A stretch of DNA of 64,000 bases from Thozetella sp. PMI_491 (Eukaryota > Ascomycota > Sordariomycetes > Chaetosphaeriales > Chaetosphaeriaceae). Positions 1-11,777 of the stretch are shown here, in pieces. The notes under the pieces were generated by a model that did no database searches, was not told the origin of the DNA, and saw only the letters and a program-made list of their open reading frames with translations. Every line of letters begins with the position of its first letter. Within the stretch, counting starts at the first letter, position 1. The stretch spans positions 1 to 64,000 of the forward strand of contig MU270052.1 in the NCBI GenBank assembly GCA_021432635.1. The letters are read 5' to 3'. A program made the translations under genes and the position numbers.

Positions 1-736
1 ACTTTTCGCTTCAGAGTCTTTCGTATGGATATAAGCGTTTCCATGACTAGCGCCTGTTGTTGGCTCGACATGGTGGGCAGTTCTGAAAGGTGCGGGGGGA
101 GAAGGGGGGGGGGGGGGGGGGGGGGGGGGGTTTCGATTGGAACGAGACCACGAGAGGACTAGAGGTCCTGCACCGGCGAACTAGAAAAACGAGGCTGTGA
201 CGGCGAGGATCAGGAAAATATCCAGACTATCCGCGTCGCAGTTGAAACTATCGCGCGGGCGAATCACATGGAGGCGCCGGTTCCGCGTGGTTGAGGGAGG
301 AAAGAGTCGCAGGGCCGAGCTGGGTGTGCCGGTTGAGGGTCGCGCGAACGGCTTGCAAGGCTGGTCGCAGAAACTTGGGTCGGCCTGGGACCTGAGAGAG
401 CGAACGGGAAGGCGGCCAGTGATGGCACAAACAGGGCTCCACTGACGCCGCACAGGATCAGGGGTGCGGGGGTCGGGGGGGAATGGGCCCAGGCAGGCGC
501 GACGGCAGAACTGGGTGCTGGCGTGCCGAGGCTCAGTCGATGCCTCAGGCCGAAAGCTCATCGGGGCGTGGAAGGCAGCTTGGCCCAAGCTCCTGCAAGG
601 GATGCAGCTGTTTGGTCGGCTCTTGGTTGGCTGGCTGGTACATTTTCAAGCTCTCCTTCTTCCCCGCCATCGTCATCACCTGTTTTACCTCGAACACAAC
701 ACCACCTTGCCGGGAGCTTCGCTCCTACCTTTCATC
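1..736. other. 5' flank of the first gene, no gene seen
   Basis: No gene is supported here. It holds a 27-base run of G at 104-130 and GC-rich sequence. An open frame enters from about position 464 but begins at GTG, and its residues before 737 look like untranslated leader. A CT-rich stretch at about 650-735 just before the first ATG fits a fungal 5' leader. Confidence 0.5.
104..130. repeat. poly-G tract, 27 bases
   Basis: An uninterrupted run of 27 guanines, directly visible. Runs this long are prone to replication slippage and to sequencing error, so the exact length is uncertain. No gene overlaps it. Confidence 0.9.
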
Positions 737-1936
737 ATGGCCGGCGCACCATCCCCCATGTCCATGGACTACACTCGACAGGCGGGCCAGCCGTGGATCG
801 AGCAGCATGCCGCCATGCTCGGCATAAACTGGGATCAGCTGCCTCAGCTTCCCGTCTGGGCCGGTCTCTTCGGCCACACTCAGGAACGCTACCACGCAGC
901 GGTGCTCCAGTCAACCAGCAGAGCTGCTGTGCTTCTGAAGAGGCGACTGGAACCTGCAGAAAGAGATGCCATGGCTTCTGCCATCGCATCCCACGGCGTC
1001 TCTCTTGCCTATGTCGATCCGGTGTATGTCGCGACCGCCTTCGCATTCGAACGACGGGGCCACAAGAGGCTCCGATTTCCTTTCTACACCCCGACCAGCA
1101 TCGATCCCTATCGATTCCCGTCCAAAAGAATACCCGTTCTTTCTGGCCAGCTCGCTTTGTGGACTTGGCATGGAATCCGTTTCGGCAGCTACCTGTTTAT
1201 GAGCAAGTTGTTTATGGCCCCGTTAGCGACCTACATCATCGCATCGAGGACTTTCAACACCTTAGTTCGAGACCCGAGCCTGGCTGCTTTTCATGATGCA
1301 ATGAAGAAGCTGACCCCGAAGGACGCGAGGATGCTCGATCAGCAGTTGCGCCAGAAGGTGGAGACCATATACGAATATCCCGCCGATTCAAATGCTCAAG
1401 ACTCGTCGGCCTCGTACTTCGACGGCCAGGGGCAGGAGCAGGACTCGGAGACCACCGCCATTTCTCGGAGTGCGTGGGACAGATATCGTGGACCGGGGTC
1501 TAGCCAAAGGCCCTTGCAAGGACAGCAAGGGCAACAGTCACCAGGATGGTCTCCCCCAGCGCCTCCGGCCCCGCCCTCAGAAGTCGATGACGACGCATAT
1601 CTCTTCGATGATGCATCGCCAGTGGCACCAGCCGCTAGATCGCAACAGAGTGGTCCTGCATCCTCAGCATCTACTGCTGGCTCTGCCTGGGACAGAATCC
1701 GGGCGAACAACCAGCCAAGCCAGCAGAGGGACTCCCAGGCCTGGGCACAGCGCAGATTCCAAGCATCTCAGCAGGCAGGGCAGGCCAGCCAGGACAACCA
1801 GGGAGGTGACGCATACTCATATTCTCAGGATGAGCAAGAGAAGGGGTACGCAAAGCAGCAGGCGCAAAAAGATTTTGATGCCATGATAGAAAGGGAGCGA
1901 CAAAGAGATTCCGAAGAGGGCTCGCGACGAGGGTAA
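737..1936 (+). CDS. Uncharacterised fungal protein with one membrane-like segment
   Basis: I do not recognise a named family. The frame gives 399 residues from the ATG at 737. The open frame extends upstream, but only from a GTG and through leader-like sequence; another in-frame ATG lies at 602. The first 200 residues look folded and include a hydrophobic stretch at about 155-180 (GSYLFMSKLFMAPLATYIIA) that could be a membrane segment. From about residue 215 the protein is low complexity, rich in Gln, Ser, Pro and Ala, and carries two copies of a SAWDR(Y/I)R motif at about 240 and 320. The end is charged (EREPRDS-type composition). There is no visible intron. The convergent neighbour is the GH16 glucanase, 273 bases away. 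A role in an organelle membrane is possible but unsupported. Confidence 0.72.
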   Translation: MAGAPSPMSMDYTRQAGQPWIEQHAAMLGINWDQLPQLPVWAGLFGHTQERYHAAVLQSTSRAAVLLKRRLEPAERDAMASAIASHGVSLAYVDPVYVATAFAFERRGHKRLRFPFYTPTSIDPYRFPSKRIPVLSGQLALWTWHGIRFGSYLFMSKLFMAPLATYIIASRTFNTLVRDPSLAAFHDAMKKLTPKDARMLDQQLRQKVETIYEYPADSNAQDSSASYFDGQGQEQDSETTAISRSAWDRYRGPGSSQRPLQGQQGQQSPGWSPPAPPAPPSEVDDDAYLFDDASPVAPAARSQQSGPASSASTAGSAWDRIRANNQPSQQRDSQAWAQRRFQASQQAGQASQDNQGGDAYSYSQDEQEKGYAKQQAQKDFDAMIERERQRDSEEGSRRG

Positions 1937-2175
1937 GCGTTAGCCCTGCTGCATGTATAACGGTGCGCTGTACGATATGGATGTTTCCTCGGAGAAGGCA
2001 TGGACGTGCGGAGGCATGTTTCACAGCCAGCTGTACAAATTTAAGCAGGGGAAAAGCAGGTGTTCCAGCCGTACTCTGTTGGAAATTTTTGTTTTATGTT
2101 CCGTGTCTATCATATGAACACACACCGCTCAGCTTAACGGCGGGTAGTGGGGAAGGCTATCCGAGACAAGCATGC

Positions 2176-2195
2176 ATATATATATATATATATAT
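2176..2195. repeat. (TA)10 microsatellite
   Basis: Ten TA units between two convergent genes, just beyond the stop codon of the GH16 gene. Its position and AT content would suit a 3' processing region, but that is inference. Confidence 0.85.
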
Positions 2196-2209
2196 GTACG
2201 CCAACGCCA

Positions 2210-3154
2210 TCATGTGCTGTACACAGCAACATACTGCACCTCTATCGCCGACGCCGTACCAGAGATAGTAGCAGACGTGGGTGTCTTAGTGCGAGCGATG
2301 GCATCTGGAAAGCTTCCTCCCACGGCAACGTTAAGCAGCAAGAACTTGGTCCCCCGAGCCACTTCGTTCCAGGCTGCCTGGTTGTTGACCGAGGACCCGG
2401 TGATGGTCCGGACAACAGTCCCATCCAAATACCACACCAACTTCTCCCCCTGCCAGGCACCGCCGGCGTTGGTACGGTCGATCTCTAACCCCACCGTGTG
2501 GAATTGTCCCCTCGTGAAGCCGGTGCTACCGCCGAGCCCATTGGGCTCGTTGCAAGGTCCGCCGGTCTTGGTGGTGGCGGTGCCGCAGTGTAGGGTCTGG
2601 TATGCCGTCGCATCGCCGTTCAGCTGCTCAAGGATGTCGAGCTCGCTAACGCCCGGCCAGTTGTTGTAGTTGCCGCGGTACTTGGTCCCGAGTGACCAGA
2701 AGGCGGGCCAGATGCCCAGCTGTGTCGAGGACGCCGCATTCCCGACCTTGATGGTCGTCTCCATGCGGATCTTCTTGCCGGCCGGGCACGAGAAGTCCTT
2801 GGACGGTTTGGTCTCGATGCGCGCCGACGTCCACTTGCCATTCGTCTTGATTGGCTTGATCATCAGCGTTCCGGACGAAGTAATAACAATGTTGTTGGTC
2901 GACTTGGTGTAGGTCTGGACCTCGCCGGTGCCCCAGTTTGCGGGGCCGCCAGGGTATCCGGTGCCGGTGTCATAGGTCCAGAGGCTCTCCGATGGCTGCT
3001 GGCCGGGCTTATACTGTGAGTAGTCGTCGATAAATAGCACGGAGTGGTAGCCAGCTGGGCCAATAATGAGTCGGTTCGCGGAGGGCATCGGGGCGGCGAG
3101 GACGCCGCTGCCGAGCACGAGGCCGAGAAGGGATAGAACTGTTGCTGGAGCCAT
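2210..3154 (-). CDS. Secreted GH16 endo-beta-1,3(4)-glucanase
   Basis: A single-exon gene of 314 residues. It starts with a signal peptide (about residues 1-20: hydrophobic VLSLLGLVLGSGVLA, then the cleavage-like AAPM). The GH16 catalytic signature ELDILE is at 171-176, with Glu171 as the likely nucleophile, Asp173 as helper and Glu176 as acid/base. The aromatic WPAFWSLG stretch at 149-156 and the WYLDG motif near 245 are typical of laminarinase-like GH16 enzymes. Length matches the family. The enzyme is expected to cut beta-1,3 or mixed beta-1,3/1,4-glucan outside the cell, either for nutrition or for remodelling of fungal wall glucan. No carbohydrate-binding module or GPI signal is visible. 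A xyloglucan or galactan specificity cannot be excluded from sequence alone. Confidence 0.9.
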   Translation of the reverse strand: MAPATVLSLLGLVLGSGVLAAPMPSANRLIIGPAGYHSVLFIDDYSQYKPGQQPSESLWTYDTGTGYPGGPANWGTGEVQTYTKSTNNIVITSSGTLMIKPIKTNGKWTSARIETKPSKDFSCPAGKKIRMETTIKVGNAASSTQLGIWPAFWSLGTKYRGNYNNWPGVSELDILEQLNGDATAYQTLHCGTATTKTGGPCNEPNGLGGSTGFTRGQFHTVGLEIDRTNAGGAWQGEKLVWYLDGTVVRTITGSSVNNQAAWNEVARGTKFLLLNVAVGGSFPDAIARTKTPTSATISGTASAIEVQYVAVYST

Positions 3155-4497
3155 TGCGGCTGCCGTCCCCGTTGTTCCCCCTGAGATATCGACAACGATC
3201 GTCGCGGTATTCCGGACGGCGTCGCAGCAAGCGGCCGTGTACGCCGCCTTATATCCTCCTTACTAAACCAGCGACAGCCTCCTTTGCCAATAGCGTCGAA
3301 AACGAACCCCCCCTGGTAGTGTTCGTGGAGGTCTCGACCCTCACTAGTCGCCGCGATCTCGAGACCATTTTCCTGGGCACGCTGCCAGCCGCAAGCGAAC
3401 TACGGGACAGCTGGCCATGCTCGCTTAAAATAACTAGCAGCTTGCGGTCGAGATTTTAGCCTAGAATGCCAGAAGAAGGCCGGAGATTCCTGGCGCCATA
3501 AAACTTCAGTCCTTCGCCCGTTTGCCGTACCTTTGGCATGGTGATGGAGGAGGCGACAGATGGGATTGGGGCAAGGGATCCGTTGGCTGGACTGCCGATG
3601 TGCTCACCACCATGTGGAATTTTTTTGAGGGGGGTTGTCTCAGTTGTTGGCGAGCAAGGCCAGCTGCCTTGGTTGAGTGCCCGGGAAAAAAGCAGCACGG
3701 ATTTCGACGCGGCGGCAAGCACTAACCCGGATCCATGCCCGTGTTCGTGTTTTCGGGACTATCACCGGGTCTAGACTTGGGCTAGCCCACCCGCCCGCCC
3801 CTGACGAGCCCGCAAGTCGGGACGCAAACTAGGGCATTGCATACATTAAGTTGCAGCGATGGCGAAGAGACACTCTCTTCTCGTTCATGGAAAACTGAAA
3901 ATGGAGACACAAAAGTAAACAAGGTCATGAGGTCATTGCGTATTCGTATCTCTAGGGCCGCGCTTCTCAACAATCTTTCCACGGCTGGGAGTGGTAGAGA
4001 CAGGAACGCAAACCAGCAGAACACCTCTATGGGGGGTATCGATTTAGGAATGCTGCAAGCCACAAGCCAACGTTCCATCCTCTAGTCGTTATTCAGTCCC
4101 AAGCCCTTCCAAACCCGTCCAAGCCCAGCGCTAGCCCATGCCAGTTTGCCGTCGCCCATGCCGTACATCATTTGGTGTGAAGTGGCAACCGGCGAATCGT
4201 CTTCACCAATTTTTATACGTCCTTGGGGTGATCCGTATAGGTCAAGGAGAAGGACGACAGATAGAGAAGAAAGAGCCTGTCCAACCTCGGAGATGTGGTG
4301 TCGTGACACCATCACGTAAGGCCATCAGTCGAGCACGCCATTGAGGTCGAGGCCATTCCCGAGCACGTCATGCCCATCACCTCCAAGCATGCTGCCTGTG
4401 AGAGGCTGCGTGTATAAGGAACCCGCACCTCTCCCTTTTTCGTTCCGCTCGATCCCTTCCCCCCTTATTTCCTCCGCCTTCCTCGCACAATCCGTTC
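3155..4497. other. Intergenic, promoter side of the GH16 gene
   Basis: No coding frame is convincing. On the plus strand near 4408-4480 a TATA-like GTGTATAAGG is followed by a CT-rich run, resembling a fungal core promoter, but only the 3' end of the next gene lies downstream. Confidence 0.5.
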
Positions 4498-6912
4498 TTA
4501 ATCCCGCATCCCCGCCATCCCCGCCGTGGCCGAAAAGTTTCCATACATTCCTTCGTCGCTGCTCTCGGTCCCTGGGCTCTGAGGGCTCTGTACGCCACTA
4601 ACGTCCGCACTCGGTGCGCCACTGTATCCACCATCCAGCCCGCTCATGCTGCCTAGGGCACTCGAGCTCCCGCCGAGGGCAAGTATGCTCTGCCGCCGTG
4701 CCGATTCCATGTCGACGTCTACCGTGCTGCCGGAGCGGCTCAGCAGCGGTTTCTCAGGGAGTTTTTTGAGCAGCCCTGCGCTGATGTCCAGCATGCCCAT
4801 GGCGAACTCTGTTAGGCCCCTGCCCTCGCCGGGCTTGGAGCTGACCGACAGGGTCCAGCGGTACTCGCCCAGGCGACGGCGGTACCACTCGGCCTCTTCG
4901 CGGCCCGGCGAGGTCGCCCACAGCAGAGAACCAAAAGTGCCGATCAGAGCAAAGTTGGTCTTCGAGGCAAAGTACCAGAAACCCCGCAAGTGTGACGGCG
5001 TGAGGCGGTTGACAAAGTCCATCGCTGAAATGAGGCGTGCCTTGGCCGCACTCCGGCATATGTGCTGAATGTACGGGTCGATACCAGCAGACCCGCCGTT
5101 GCCAGACGCATCAATGGACCGAATGATGCGGCGATGGAGTGTGATCTCGGTCGCAAAGTAGGCGAGGTGGAGGTAGCCGATCGGTGACAGGCGGGTCTGC
5201 GGGAAGGCGCTGAGCTGGAAGGTCGAGTCCATACGGATCGAAGCTGGGAGAGCACCGTACCACTCCTTCAGCTTGAGCTGGATTGGCTTGGCGAGAGACA
5301 GCACCAGCTGCGGACCCTGAGCGCCGGCACTGGCCACCGAATGACTCGCCTGAAGCGTGTAAAAGGTCTCGAGGATCTCGGCTAGGATTTGGGACAACTG
5401 GACCATCTGGATGAAGAGCGTGCGGCCCCGCTCAATCTCTATCCTCTCCTCCTCATCGTCCTCGTCCCACTCGACGTCGGGAAAGTCGTTCAGGGTCAGC
5501 ATCGGCACGGCCCAGTTCGGGGCAAAGATGTGCGATGGTCGGCCATGGACCAAGGCGCCCCACTTGTCTTGCATATACATGCCCCATGCCAGCCGTTTCC
5601 TCAGCCCCTTCTCCCACGGCGGTATCTTCCAGTGCGTGCAGTCTAGATGCAGCCCAAGCTCCTGGGCGATGGCGACGAGCTGCGCGGTGGGTGCCCACTG
5701 ATCTCCCTCCGGGCGTTGCGAGAGAAGCAGACCAGCCTGCACTGTGGACAACTTGGGCCGGTACATGGCGTCCGCGAGGGTGGTCCGAACGAGTCGCTCG
5801 AGTTCGCGAACATTGGGCTTCGGGAGGTGGGCGAGCTCTTCGGAATGGTCCCACCAGTTGATTGCTAGAATGTAGATGGCAGCAAGAAGGGGTGGCGAGA
5901 ACTCGCGGTACGATCTTTCGTACTTCTCGTAGAAGACGGTCTGCTGGATAATGGGGAAGCCGGGGTGCACGACGCGAAAGTAGAGGTCGATCAGGGTCCG
6001 GCCGTGCGGGGCGACGATGCTTTCGATCTCGTCGGCATCGTCTACCACGTGCTCATTGCCCGGGGTATTGAAGTCCGGGAGCATGAGGAAAATGTCATTG
6101 TCGCCGACCTTGCGCAGCGTTCCCCGGGCAAGGAGGCTCTCATCCTGCGGGTCGAAAGGGGACAGGTTGATCAGGGACGGTTCGAAATCCGTCGTCGGCC
6201 CGATGTACTGCGAATACCTGTCCGCCTGGAGCCCTAGCGTGCGCTTGAGAAGGGTAGGACCGCCAAAGTTGGCCATCTCCTCGAGTAAGGATGTGCTTCC
6301 AGCAGTGCTGGAGAGGCTGGGCTGGTGCTGTCGCCTTCGTCTGTTATCAGACCTCCCAGGTGAACTGCACAGGGCCAATCACAGGTTAGCCAATTCGTAT
6401 CATAACGGCACCGTGTGGCCGCCTTGTGAGGCCTGCAGGGCGATAAAGGATCACAGAAGGCGCTGCACAGATAGCCAGCGATAAGACAATATGGGGGGCA
6501 GGGAGGGGGAGGTCCATCATTGTGGCGAGGGCAATCTGCAGCATTTAAAGAGGTGGGGGAGGACGGAAGGCACTCGGTCTCACCTTTTCTTGCTGTGACT
6601 CTCCAGCTCGCCGTTCAGTTTCCTCTTCCGCGGCTGCGGACTCTCGATTAGCGAGCACTCGATCCCGTTCACCTGGCACGAGACGCAGCTCTCTTCGTCG
6701 TCGCTCATCACGCATTTGATCCTACGCCGCTGACAGCCTCTACAAGGGCTCCCGGTCAAGGGAGAGTCGGAGTCTGGAGAGCCAATGCCGCTCCGTGAGC
6801 TTGGGTATGAGTAGTCAACGTTGAGACTGTTCTGCCTGCTGGGCGGGAACCGAGGGGGCTTGGGGGCAATGGCAATGGGAGCCGTCCGTGGGACAGCACT
6901 GGGGGTCGACAT
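4498..6912 (-). CDS. Zn2Cys6 transcription factor, TamA/Dal81-like
   Basis: Two exons, 6912-6584 and 6364-4498, joined across a 219-base GT-AG intron (6583-6365) in matching phase, give 731 residues. The zinc cluster is at 57-86 with six cysteines spaced C-x2-C-x6-C-x8-C-x2-C-x6-C. A basic PRKRKL stretch follows at about 93 and may be a nuclear signal. The middle part has the fungal-specific regulator domain (LIDLYFRVVHPGFPIIQQ, about residue 240). The later FWYFASKTNFALIGTF and GEYRWTLSVSSK stretches resemble Dal81 of yeast and TamA of Aspergillus, co-activators for use of nitrogen sources such as GABA and urea. The C-terminus is a Ser/Gly-rich tail. Family membership is seen; the nitrogen role is inferred from the relatives. 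An orthology search is needed to separate it from FacB- or Ctf1-like regulators. Confidence 0.87.
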
Positions 6913-9900
6913 GGCGTATAAAGCGGGATGGAATGCTACCGATTGATGGGCTGCTCTCTTCCGATAGGAGCCAACCCGACAGGCCCCGGCCAGTGGATGG
7001 CGGGGGTGAGACTTAGCTGGCTGCGGCAGACCGGGCCACTACAGCAGGTATCTCCTAGTTGGGCAGCCTCTCGATACTAGGTCCCCACGGACGGAGGCCA
7101 GTGACGTAGGCGTGTGTTGTCAAGCTGTCCAGTCCGGACCTAAGCAGATTGGGGGGAGGGGGGAGCGGGAGGGGGGGGTGTGCAGTCTGAGATAGCGGTG
7201 ATGAGCAGGGGACGTCGTGGGTGCGACGCTCGAGGCCCGCTCTTTGGGCCAGGCGCTTGGTATCTCACTGGTAATGAGCCAAAGGCAGTCCACGCGACCA
7301 GGTGGCGGGCCTGATAAGGGTAGAGGATGATTTGGGGAGCCTCTGATAAGGGTAAAGGCGCGTGGTAAGTGATACAGATTCGTAGCGGCTCGCCACTGGC
7401 TGGATCTCCGGCCCGTCCGGGAGCGAGCAGGGCTGATCGATAAGGCAGGCAACAGTTCGGTCCGGGGCGCAACCTCAGGCGGTGGCTATCTCCCAGATCC
7501 CCGGGATGCACCACGGCTCCGACGATTCTTAGCGTGGTGATACTATAAAGGGCAAGCAAGGACGATACCCAAGGCAGAGAGAGAGAGAGAGCCAGGGGTA
7601 TTCGGGGCACAGATGATAGGGACAATCAGAAGGAACCTGTATCTTCTTGACGACCTAGGATTCCTCGCCAGGGGGGCGCAGGAGGAGAAACGAGGAGGGA
7701 ACCTCGTGCGGACCGGGAGACGTCCGCGTACAGATAAAAGGTACTGCCGACGGATAGACCGCGGAAGGAGCCAGTGCGCTCAGCAGCTGGGGTATGCAGG
7801 CAGACCGGTGTACTCCGTACGATAGACGATGGCAGACCAGATCAGGTCGTGCCCCCTTGCCCTGACGGGTGCGGTGGGGGGGAAGGCTAGGTGACGATCG
7901 AGGCCAGGATAAGATAAGACTGGCTTATCTGCGTCATTTGCGTCCAAGACGGAATTGAGATTAGGTATTCCGATCCAGTAAATCCGGGGAACAGGCTGGC
8001 GACTGGCTGGAGGACCGTCTGGTTGGTCGAGAATTACCGCACAGCCCTGGAGAAGGGCGATGTGTGCAGACGAAATCAAAGGTAGGTCTCTTTGGGAGAT
8101 GCAGGGAGAGGGTTGCTGGTGTTCCGTTTTTTTCTCCCCTTCGTTCTCCCCCCCGGAAGAAGAAGCAGCGACTCGGACGGAAAGTCGGCAAAATGGGAAC
8201 ACGCAGCACCGCGGTTGGCTCCTCCTTGCTCTCCACAAAGACCGGCTAGGAGGCGCGAGAGAGAGGGAGAGAAGAGATGAAAGAAGGGGCCAGGTGCGGA
8301 TTCCATGGCAGAAAACGACGGCGTGTGTGGCCTGGAACCCGACTTTGGCGCAAAAGCTTATCCTAGGCAGATACTGGAGCGCTATGAGTGGTGCCGAGCA
8401 ATAGCGATTGTCAATTACTAACACACATCGCCCATCTATTTCCGTATAAGTGACGTCGGTATCCTGCCTGACGCCGCCGCCAAGGCTAGCCCAGGGGGAG
8501 CGGAGGGCGGGGGGGGGGGCCCAGCATGCTTAACGCTTCCATGGGCCCATATCCATCCCCCCGGGGGGTACGACAAAAGAGGCGCATTCGCAATTGACAA
8601 GCGGGCCTAGATAACACGGGTTCGCAGCTGGGCCTTATCAGGTGAAGATTTAAGTTGAAAACTCCTAATGACAAAGGCGCGGCGATAACGCTGCAGGGGT
8701 CCCCGGGGTACCTGGGAAGAACCGGATGCCGGCCGCATGGCCGGAGGCTCGTGCTAACAGCTCCGGCAGGCCGTGTGCTGCATCGCACCCGCGCGAGCGC
8801 AGCGGATGGCGTTAGGAAACGCATGGCATGCAATGCCCACCGCGAAGTAACGGCGCTGTACGCGGTACCGCTTGGTACAGGGCCAACGGTAGCTGGTCTT
8901 GGGGCTCCATTACCAATAGAAAAGGAGGCCGTTGCCGATTGCCGCCCTCCCAGGGAATACCTCTAACGTAATAGCTCGCTTTGCCGAGTCAGGGTGGGTT
9001 GTTCGAGATGAACAAAAGAAGCAGCGCACCACCTTCCTTGCACGTGCGCCCTTCTCGAATCGCTCTCTCGCCCATCTTCCCAGCCCAACCGTCCGATCTC
9101 CAGGGCCACCTCCGCACTCGTCGAGCACATGTCCTCCGGATGCCCTTTTTTTTTTTCTTCTCCCCTGCTTGCCTTTCGGCTTGGTCGCGTGTCACTGGTC
9201 GCGTGTCACATGCAGAAGGTCTGCCGTAAAAGCTGTAAAGCTGTGCTTGGTAGCACCAGCAGAGCAGGAGGGGGGAGGGGTACGGCAGTGGGAGGATGCG
9301 AGGACGGGGCAAGGAGGAATTGCTGGCCGAGGGGGTCGCTTCCATGGGCGTCGGAGGCTTGATGGCGCGCACACTTGGTCCGCCGACGCGGCTACTCCAA
9401 ACCATGCTACAACATGCTACGGGGAACTCAGGGGCCAGGGGCGGTGAGACTCGTCGGCGATGGCAAACATGGTTTTAGGATGCGGTCAGCGGCTGGAGCC
9501 ATCTTTCACCTTGCGGGCCCCCCTTAGCCCCGAATCCGCGTCTGGAACTGGTACTACCGGAATATTCCCCCTCCGCAAAGACGCCGGAGCTCTTGGACGG
9601 GCGCCTAGGATCACGAAATAGGTCGTGTCCGAGCTCCCGCCTAACACGAACGGCTCAATCAATGGGTCATGATTTCCAAACCTGCCGAAGTCGGGTGGTT
9701 GAGCCTAGGCCCCGCCGCCCACGGCGGGTCGGAGGGATGACGCCCCTTCCGGATATTTCCCTTGGAGGGGTCCAAGATCCGGCACTCTGATTGAGCCCTC
9801 CGGGACGTGCTCCGCAAGCGCGCCTTCTGCCAGTCCATCGCCTGCTGGACTGCCAAGAGGCTGGGGGCGCGAGCGGAGGCAGCGGAGGCCGCCGAGGAAC

Positions 9901-11777
9901 TGAGCAGACACGACAGAGAACATAGTTGCCAAGTCGCGAGATCGCTCGCTTCTTCCCTCGAGATGTGTTCCCGAGGAAAGGGGAGGGGGGCAGCTCCGTA
10001 ATGCTCCGCAATCGTGCGTCTCGGGTGTTGAGACCCTTTCTTTCTTACCTTTTTTATTGAAAGCGCCCCTCAGACCCTGAAGGAAGGTCGGGCGGTTCCT
10101 CTTTACCCCCAACCGATACCCCCATCTCCCCCTGCAGCTCTTGGATACAAGTCTGGATGTGAGATGCGACACAAAGCAAGAAGCTCGGCAGCTCCAGCGC
10201 GGGGTGGCCTGCCATCCGCGAGGCTGGCGGCCGGGTGGGGAGCATGAGAGTCGTGTGTCAATTTTTCTCGAAACGGCACGCTGCAGGACGGCGATGGGGG
10301 GAAGAGCGGGCAAACTGCAATACTCCTAGCCTTCCTGTGCCCGCGCCCGCTGGCTCGACTCTGCCTCGGTGTTATTTCTCGTCCCGCCTCTTTCGATTTT
10401 TCCTTCTTTCTCCCCCCATCCGTCTTGCTCGGGAAACACCTCCGGCCAATGACGTCCTTGATTACTGACGGATCTCGGGATCGGGTTCCCCGAGCGGCGT
10501 CCTCAGCTAATGATTACCTGTTGACCTTTGCCTAGGGTGCCTACTTCGTAGGTAAGGTGCCTACCTACCCTTAAGTGATTTGGTACCTGAAAGAATGGCC
10601 ATTCCTCTCTACTTCGTACCACCTTCCGCTCAGGCCACCGACTCACGATCTTATGCGGCTTACTAAACAAGCCTGTCAGCCTCCAAGGTGATTCGCATGA
10701 TGCGACTAGAGCACTTTTTTTTTTTTTACTGCTAGCTAGGTCTTGTCGCAGAAGTATGGGTAAGTAGCCCCCTTCTTCGCAGGGATGCCGCAGGGGCCGT
10801 TGGTTAGTTCGCTCTCATCGGCTTCTTACTGGACGAGGTACAATCGATGTACAAACGGGCCTGTACCACGGAGCCAATCCTCTTATAAATTACTCTACGT
10901 TCGTGAACCTGAGAGGGCGACCCATATACGCGTATTGGAGCGACCCCCCGCCGACCCCAGAACCGAACCAAGGGATGTATTGACGAGATAGGCTGGTGTT
11001 CCATGCTTGGAAAATAAAAGGGCGAGCGTGCCCCGGTTCCCATTCCACGTAAAACTCATCTCTTCTTCTGTCCAGTGTCTTTTGTACATGATTTTTACGC
11101 CGCTTGTCCCAGTAGCGGTTCACGTGTTGGATACATGTGGATGGTACCTCAAGGAGCTGGCCCCCGCCCCTTCCGCCTTCGACGAGTATGAGTCCTATGC
11201 TTTTGCTGCGACTGCTACGCCATGCACGGATCTGCGTAGATCTCGGTTCTGAGCAATCTGCCACCGGCCGGTGTGTGCAGCTCGAGTCTTCCTAACGCCA
11301 GGGGGCTCAAGTTTTTGCTATGTAGGCCACACGAATGTGCCGCGCGCTTTCATTGCTCTGGCCAACCAGTACGTGTGCGTACCTATGTCGATCGGGTCCG
11401 GCCCAACACTCGGTGGGTTGGCGACAACAAACCTGCGACTGTGACCTGACACGTCGGGTCCGTGGAGACGAGGTACGATGCTTTCCAATCCCGCCATCAT
11501 CCGCCCTTTTTGTGCAAGGAAGGTCGCAGGCACCCAGAAGAGCACGCATGTCAGCGCTAGGGAAAGCCTTTGGAGACGCTCACAGCAGCGCGACCCCCAG
11601 TCGAGGAATCGCACCTTCCATCTCTGCTGAAGGAGGGCTAATAGGCTGCCCGAACGCGTGGCAACTCCATCTTGGGCGTTCAAGGGAATCAAGTGGCCCA
11701 TGTGCTCACAGGTCATTCGGCTGGGCCATTTATGTGCATATCTGGTCTCAACCAGAAGAACGCAAACTGGTGGGCTG
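6913..11777. other. 4.9 kb gene-poor, GC-rich gap
   Basis: No frame here has recognisable protein character. The longest open frames (minus strand 7780-8424 and 9705-10313) have Arg/Pro/Ser-rich composition of the kind made by chance in GC-rich DNA. It holds an (AG)8 run near 7576-7591, a G11 run at 8509-8519, T11 at 9146-9156 and T13 at about 10715-10727. At 10540-10620 there are several GGTGCCTAC, CTACTTCGTA and TACCTACC motifs of a kind common between ascomycete genes. The part nearest 6913 should include the promoter of the TamA-like gene. Confidence 0.5.

Noticed and set aside
464-736. N-terminal extension of the first gene
   Set aside because: The frame opens at GTG, not ATG, and the residues before 737 look like leader. 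I start the gene at 737.
4408-4497. TATA plus CT-rich run on the plus strand
   Set aside because: Faces only the 3' end of the TamA-like gene; weaker than the element at 19286.
7780-8424. 214-codon minus-strand frame
   Set aside because: No recognisable protein features; overlaps similar frames on both strands, as expected for GC-rich noise.
9705-10313. 202-codon minus-strand frame
   Set aside because: Arg/Pro/Ser-rich chance composition, no domain, no splice-compatible neighbours.
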